Shown piece after piece: positions 60,155 to 64,000 of a stretch of DNA of 64,000 nt. Numbering within the stretch: position 1 is the first letter of the stretch; every line of letters begins with the position of its first letter. The notes under the pieces are model-generated. The model did no database searches. It was not told the origin of the DNA and saw only the letters and a list, made by a program, of their open reading frames with translations. This stretch comes from Novosphingobium sp. HII-3 (lineage in GTDB: Bacteria; Pseudomonadota; Alphaproteobacteria; Sphingomonadales; Sphingomonadaceae): assembly GCF_002916655.1 (NCBI RefSeq), contig NZ_PPSM01000014.1:310001-374000 (forward strand), read 5' to 3'. The translations under genes and the position numbers were made by a program.

Positions 60155-61597
60155 TCACTCGTGCCAGGTCACTCCATCGCGTTCGGCAAGGGCAATCGCA
60201 GCCGACGGACCCCAGCTTCCCGCAGTGTAAGTTCTGGGCTCCTGCTGGTGTTCCTCCCAGCCGGCACGAATTGCATCGATCCATTCCCACTGCGCTTCCA
60301 CTTCGTCCCGGCGGACGAAGAGGGTCTGGTCGCCCTCGATCAGGTCGAGCAGCAGCCGTTCGTAGGCGATGCGGCGCTGGCGATCGGCGAAGGCGTCAGG
60401 CGTGAGGATGGCGAGCGGCGTGGAGCGCAGGCCGTAGCCGTTGCGGTCCAGCCCGGGCACCTTTGTCATTAGCGAAAGGGTGATGTTCTCTTCCGGCTGG
60501 ATCCCGATGACGAGCCGGTTTGGCACGGTCTTGGCGCCGCGCCCGTTGAAGATCGAGTGCGGAACCTTCCGAAACTGAACGACGATCTCCGTGGAGCGCT
60601 TGGGCAGGCGCTTGCCGGTGCGCATGTAGAACGGCACGCCCTGCCAGCGCCAGTTGTCGATGAAGGCCTTGATGGCGACGAATGTTTCCGTGCTGGAATC
60701 CTTGCCCAGTTCCTCGTCGTAGCCGGGCACGGCCTGCCCCGTGATCGCGCCCGCGCGGTACTGGCCCGTCACGGTTTCTTCCGGGCGGACCTTGCGCAGC
60801 GAGTGAAGGACCTTGACCTTCTCGTTGCGGATGCTGGTCGCATTGTACGAGACGGGCGGCTCCATGGCGACAAGCGCGAGGAGCTGCAGCATGTGGTTCT
60901 GGACCATGTCGCGCAGGGCGCCGCTGTCATCGTAGTAGGCGACGCGCGATTCCAGGCCCACCGTTTCGGAAACGGTGATCTGCACATGATCGATGTGCGC
61001 GGCGTTCCACAGCGGTTCGAACATGAGGTTAGCGAAGCGCAGCGCCAGGAGGTTCTGGACCGTTTCCTTGCCGAGGTAATGGTCGATGCGGAAGATCCGC
61101 TCCTCAGGGAAGGCGTGGGCGACGGCGTCGTTGATGACCTTGCTGGAGGCAAGGTCCACGCCGAGCGGTTTTTCCAGCCCGATGCGGACTTTTTCCCCGG
61201 TCAGCCCGCTTTTTTCGAGGCCCTGGATGGTGGGCTCGAACAGGCTGGGCGCGGTGGAGAGGAAGATCGACAATCCCTCCCGGGGCGTGCCGACCTTCTG
61301 TGCGAGAGCCTTGAAGCTGTCGGCGTCGTTCGCGTCGAGCGGCTGGTACGTCAACCGGTTCAGGAACTGAGCCATGCTGCCGCGCCGGCTGGCGGGCAGG
61401 AACTGCTCAAGCGCTTCACGCGCGAAGTTGCGGAAGCCCTGATCGTCGAAATCGGAACGGGCTGTGCCGATAATCTCGACGTCCTGGCCCAGGAGCCCTT
61501 CGGCGTCCAGGGCACAGAGCGAGGGGAGGAGCATTCTGCGCGAAAGATCGCCGGTTGCGCCAAAAAGGAGCAGGCGATCGGAAGTGAATTGCGTCAC
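60155..61597 (-). CDS. zwf: Glucose-6-phosphate 1-dehydrogenase
   Basis: Zwf oxidises glucose 6-phosphate to 6-phosphogluconolactone, opening both the Entner-Doudoroff and pentose phosphate routes. The 480-residue product has the coenzyme-binding LFGATGDLSRRMLLPSL, the substrate and catalytic RIDHYLGKETVQNLLALRF with His and Lys, and the IRNEKVKVLHSLR segment. A phosphogluconolactonase gene is not next to it, unlike many zwf-pgl-edd clusters. It is 136 bases upstream of edd on the same strand, and may be its own transcription unit or the operon's first gene. Confidence 0.97.
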   Translation of the reverse strand: MTQFTSDRLLLFGATGDLSRRMLLPSLCALDAEGLLGQDVEIIGTARSDFDDQGFRNFAREALEQFLPASRRGSMAQFLNRLTYQPLDANDADSFKALAQKVGTPREGLSIFLSTAPSLFEPTIQGLEKSGLTGEKVRIGLEKPLGVDLASSKVINDAVAHAFPEERIFRIDHYLGKETVQNLLALRFANLMFEPLWNAAHIDHVQITVSETVGLESRVAYYDDSGALRDMVQNHMLQLLALVAMEPPVSYNATSIRNEKVKVLHSLRKVRPEETVTGQYRAGAITGQAVPGYDEELGKDSSTETFVAIKAFIDNWRWQGVPFYMRTGKRLPKRSTEIVVQFRKVPHSIFNGRGAKTVPNRLVIGIQPEENITLSLMTKVPGLDRNGYGLRSTPLAILTPDAFADRQRRIAYERLLLDLIEGDQTLFVRRDEVEAQWEWIDAIRAGWEEHQQEPRTYTAGSWGPSAAIALAERDGVTWHE

Positions 61598-61898
61598 GGT
61601 TGCCTTTCCATCGGTCGGCTGCGCTCCTCCTCACAGCCGTGATGCATATACCCAGAGGTTCGGTGGTATTCGTCCACTAGTGCACGCGACCCACGCTGTT
61701 TTCACATAACAAACCCCCGGCGCCAAGGCTAGGTTGCTTGGATGCGGATGCAATGATTTTGCCGCCGCCGTGCCGCCAGACGTGGCTGCCGAGCGTCTTT
61801 TCGCTCCGCGTGAATACGAATGTTGCAACACCAGTGTCGCTGAAGCATGTCACGCGACGCGCAGCCACCACGGCAACGCCCAGAGCGAGAGAGAACCG
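61598..61898. other. Divergent zwf/histidine-kinase intergenic region
   Basis: I see no gene in these 301 bases. A TATATG hexamer about 60 bases before zwf on its strand could be a -10, without a clear -35. CTGTTTTCACATAACA at about 61697-61712 has CTGT plus CATAACA, faintly like half of a PhoB box, but it does not make the CTGTCAT direct repeat. No terminator is needed between divergent genes and none is seen. Confidence 0.4.
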
Positions 61899-62885
61899 AT
61901 GAACAGCGAGGGCGTGCACCTCCTCGAACACCTGCAGACCCCGGCGATGATGATCGCGCGTGGGCAGGTGCGCTTCGCCAACGCGGCGGCGCAGTCTCTG
62001 CTGGGCGCGCATATCGTGGGGCAGGACGTGCGGATCGCCATACGCGAACCGCGCGCCGTGGCCACGATCCTGAGCCAGGAGGGCGGTCGCGCACAGGTGA
62101 AGGGGCTCTCCACCGGCGGGTCGATGTGGGAGGTCGACTGCAAGATCATCGGCCCCAACGAACGTCTCGTGAGCCTCTACGATCTGTCCGAGCGCATCAG
62201 CGTGGCCAAGTCCCACGCCGATTTCGTCGCCAATGCCAGCCATGAGCTGCGTACGCCGCTCGCCAGCGTGATCGGCTATTGCGAGACGCTGATGAACCCC
62301 AAGGCCGGCAATGACGAGGCGCTGCGCAACCGCTTCCTCGGCACGATCCGCCACGAGGCGCAGCGGATGCAGTCGCTGATCTCCGATCTCATGTCGCTGT
62401 CGCGGATCGAGGCGGTCAAGCATGAGGTGCCGTCCGACACCGTCGATATGGTCGCCCTGGCGCACGAGGTTGCCGGCGAATTCCGCGACGGCGCGAAAGT
62501 GGCGGTGCGGGAGAACTGCCGGGAGGCGCTGGTGGCGGGGGACCGGGGGCAGCTGTCCCAGGTGCTGCGCAACCTCATCGACAATTCCCGCAAGTACGCG
62601 CGGCCGGACGGCCCGGTCGAAGTCGCGGTCGAAGCCGCGAGCACCGGCTGGGTGCTCGTCACCGTGCGGGACGAGGGCGAGGGCATCCCGCCCGAACACC
62701 TCCCGCGCGTGACGGAGCGGTTCTATCGGGCGGACACCAGCCGCAGCCGCGCCGTCGGCGGTACGGGGCTGGGTCTGTCCATCGTCAAGCACATCGTCGA
62801 ACGCCATCGCGGGCGCTTCGACCTGGAAAGCCGGCCGGGCCGGGGCACTACCGCCTCGCTGATGCTGCCCCTGCGCAAGGACTGA
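61899..62885 (+). CDS. PhoR-like sensor histidine kinase, soluble
   Basis: The 328-residue product has a short PAS-like sensor part (about 5-95) and a full kinase core: phospho-acceptor His115 in ANASHELRTPLASV, the N box VLRNLIDNSRKYA, the G1/F boxes VRDEGEGIPPEHLPRVTERFYR and the G2 box GGTGLGLSIVKHIV. Order and sequence match PhoR of alphaproteobacteria, which phosphorylates PhoB under phosphate limitation. No membrane helix is present, even in the open frame upstream, so the sensor would be cytoplasmic. GAGAGA precedes the ATG. Its response regulator is not in the window; the convergent neighbour is a phosphate-type porin. Confidence 0.88.
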   Translation: MNSEGVHLLEHLQTPAMMIARGQVRFANAAAQSLLGAHIVGQDVRIAIREPRAVATILSQEGGRAQVKGLSTGGSMWEVDCKIIGPNERLVSLYDLSERISVAKSHADFVANASHELRTPLASVIGYCETLMNPKAGNDEALRNRFLGTIRHEAQRMQSLISDLMSLSRIEAVKHEVPSDTVDMVALAHEVAGEFRDGAKVAVRENCREALVAGDRGQLSQVLRNLIDNSRKYARPDGPVEVAVEAASTGWVLVTVRDEGEGIPPEHLPRVTERFYRADTSRSRAVGGTGLGLSIVKHIVERHRGRFDLESRPGRGTTASLMLPLRKD

Positions 62886-62904
62886 TCCGCCCCCGCAGCC
62901 CGTA

Positions 62905-63999
62905 TCAGAAGTCCAGTTCGAAGCGGGTGCCGATCACGTTCGCGTCATAGCTGCGATCGCCTGAAGGCAGCGCACGTGCGCCGGTATACTGCAGCAGGGC
63001 ATAGTTCAGGTTGAAGCGCAGGTACTGGATCGGCGACCAGATGAGCGCCACGATGTAGCCGTTCTGCGTGCCACCGCGAATGTCCCGGTCGTTCAGGTCC
63101 AGCCAGTCGTAGCGCAGGTTGACCTGGATCGCGCCGGGGCCGCCCTCGTCCAGCGGCCGGGCGGGGTCGTTGCCGGCGAAGATGCCGCCCTTGTATCCGC
63201 GGGTATCGCCCTTGGTGAGGAAGTAGCCGACTTCGGCATAGGCACCCTGGAAGGATACGGAGGGCAGGCCGACGCGGCTGGCGGTGAGGTTGTAGAATTC
63301 CGCGGCTCCGTGCCAGCGGCCTGCGATGGCGGCGAGTTCCGCGCCGTACATCGTCTCGCGGCTGACATTCATCTCGGGCGTCCCGATCAGGCGGGTGTTG
63401 GTGGAGTGGGCGTAGGGCCGCTGGCGGTAGCGGGTGGTCGCATCGGCGAGGCGACCAAGCCGCCGCCAATGCGCCGACCCGCCCACGTGGACCTGGATGT
63501 CGCCGATCTTCGGCGCGTAGACGAGGCGTCCGTCGATCGAGTAGCTGTTGTTCTCGTCGCCGCCTTCCGGGCCGTCGCTGCTGTTGGCGAGAGCGCCGAT
63601 GTCGTCAGCAAAGACGCCCAGCTGCGCCAGCCACGCACCCTTGCCGTACTGCGCGCCGATGCCGAGCCGGCGCTCGAAGTTGAAGGCGTCGGTGAAGGCC
63701 GCGCGCTCCATGACGCTGCCGGTGGTGTCCCCGGTGAGTTCGTCGAGCGACCAGAAGGCATTCTGGTTGCCCAGCTGGACCTGCCAGGGTCCGTCCTTGA
63801 AGGTCACGAAGGTGTCGACCAGATCGACGGCGTTGTCCGACAGTTCCAGTTCCAGCTTGTAGGAGAACTGGCTGGAAAGCTTGCCTTCGCCGCCCAGGCG
63901 GATGCGGCGCATCTCAGTACTGAAGCCAAGGCCCTGATCGTCAAGGCTGTCCGGCGTGGAGACATAATTGGCGTCGGCCTGGATGCGTCCCTTGACCTT
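62905..63999 (-). CDS. Phosphate-selective porin (OprO/OprP family), C-terminal part
   Basis: The frame runs off the right edge, so the start and signal peptide are missing; 364 residues are visible. The partial chain has alternating hydrophobic beta-strand patterns, KGRIQADANYV, GFSTEMRRIRLGGEGKL, VFVTFKDGPWQVQLGNQNAF-like strands (residues about 55-75 of the visible part, WQVQLGNQNAFWSLDELTG) and ends FELDF, an aromatic C-terminal outer-membrane signature. These match the OprO/OprP family of trimeric phosphate or polyphosphate porins. Expression under phosphate limitation is probable given the neighbouring PhoR-like kinase. It ends 19 bases past the convergent kinase stop. Confidence 0.88.
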   Translation of the reverse strand, partial: KVKGRIQADANYVSTPDSLDDQGLGFSTEMRRIRLGGEGKLSSQFSYKLELELSDNAVDLVDTFVTFKDGPWQVQLGNQNAFWSLDELTGDTTGSVMERAAFTDAFNFERRLGIGAQYGKGAWLAQLGVFADDIGALANSSDGPEGGDENNSYSIDGRLVYAPKIGDIQVHVGGSAHWRRLGRLADATTRYRQRPYAHSTNTRLIGTPEMNVSRETMYGAELAAIAGRWHGAAEFYNLTASRVGLPSVSFQGAYAEVGYFLTKGDTRGYKGGIFAGNDPARPLDEGGPGAIQVNLRYDWLDLNDRDIRGGTQNGYIVALIWSPIQYLRFNLNYALLQYTGARALPSGDRSYDANVIGTRFELDF

Positions 64000-64000
64000 G

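Noticed and set aside
61697-61712. PhoB box before the histidine kinase
   Set aside because: Only one loose half-site; the direct repeat needed for PhoB binding is absent.

Overview
The window is one stretch of a GC-rich chromosome from an alphaproteobacterium, most probably a sphingomonad (Novosphingobium or a close relative). This is inferred from gene content and order: mutM-rpsT-dnaA in a row, a very large NAD-dependent glutamate dehydrogenase, a complete Entner-Doudoroff operon (zwf, edd, glk, eda) with no phosphofructokinase in view, an hflK-hflC-degP block, and many ATGA-type stop/start overlaps. Coding density is very high. I see no IS element, phage gene, tRNA, rRNA or CRISPR array. 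The left edge cuts an M13 metallopeptidase gene and the right edge cuts a phosphate-type porin gene.

Layout. 1-6.9 kb: end of an M13 peptidase, then uppP with a PPK2 polyphosphate kinase, rpmG (L33, only 55 codons), lolA, xth, ribA, mutM and rpsT. 7.3-10.2 kb: dnaA, a DUF983 protein and a MoeB/ThiF-type E1-like enzyme. 10.2-16.1 kb: a sirtuin (reverse strand), dapB, nth, a small lipoprotein, a dicarboxylate symporter, dapE and msrB. 16.2-22.7 kb: PBP1A, a roughly 500-base stretch with no convincing gene, then degP, hflC and hflK reading leftward. 22.9-31.1 kb: mrp/apbC, a periplasmic molybdopterin oxidoreductase subunit, hemH, an uncharacterised winged-helix protein and two flavoproteins. 31.1-33.3 kb: a LacI-family repressor divergent from a ROK fructokinase. 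33.5-38.2 kb: the 1585-residue NAD-GDH.

38.3-42.1 kb is a phenylalanine/tyrosine degradation block: a divergent Lrp-type regulator, then phhA, hpd, a small VOC protein and maiA. 42.1-48.8 kb reads leftward and carries a variant arginine succinyltransferase (AST) operon (an HglS/DUF1338 protein, astD, an M20 hydrolase, astA, astB) followed by a HAD phosphatase. 49-52.7 kb carries a two-domain GT4 glycosyltransferase translationally coupled to a GH130 enzyme, then a nitronate monooxygenase. 53.8-61.6 kb is the leftward Entner-Doudoroff operon, ending in a divergent PEP-carboxylase-like gene. 61.9-64 kb holds a soluble PhoR-like histidine kinase facing the porin.

The candidates most worth a second look are the PEPC-like protein in the ED operon that lacks canonical catalytic residues, the HglS-type 2-oxoacid dioxygenase at the head of the AST operon, the GT4 plus GH130 pair, and the small VOC protein in the tyrosine cluster where no homogentisate dioxygenase is visible. 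Starts were set by ribosome-binding sites, overlaps and family N-termini; doubtful ones are flagged.
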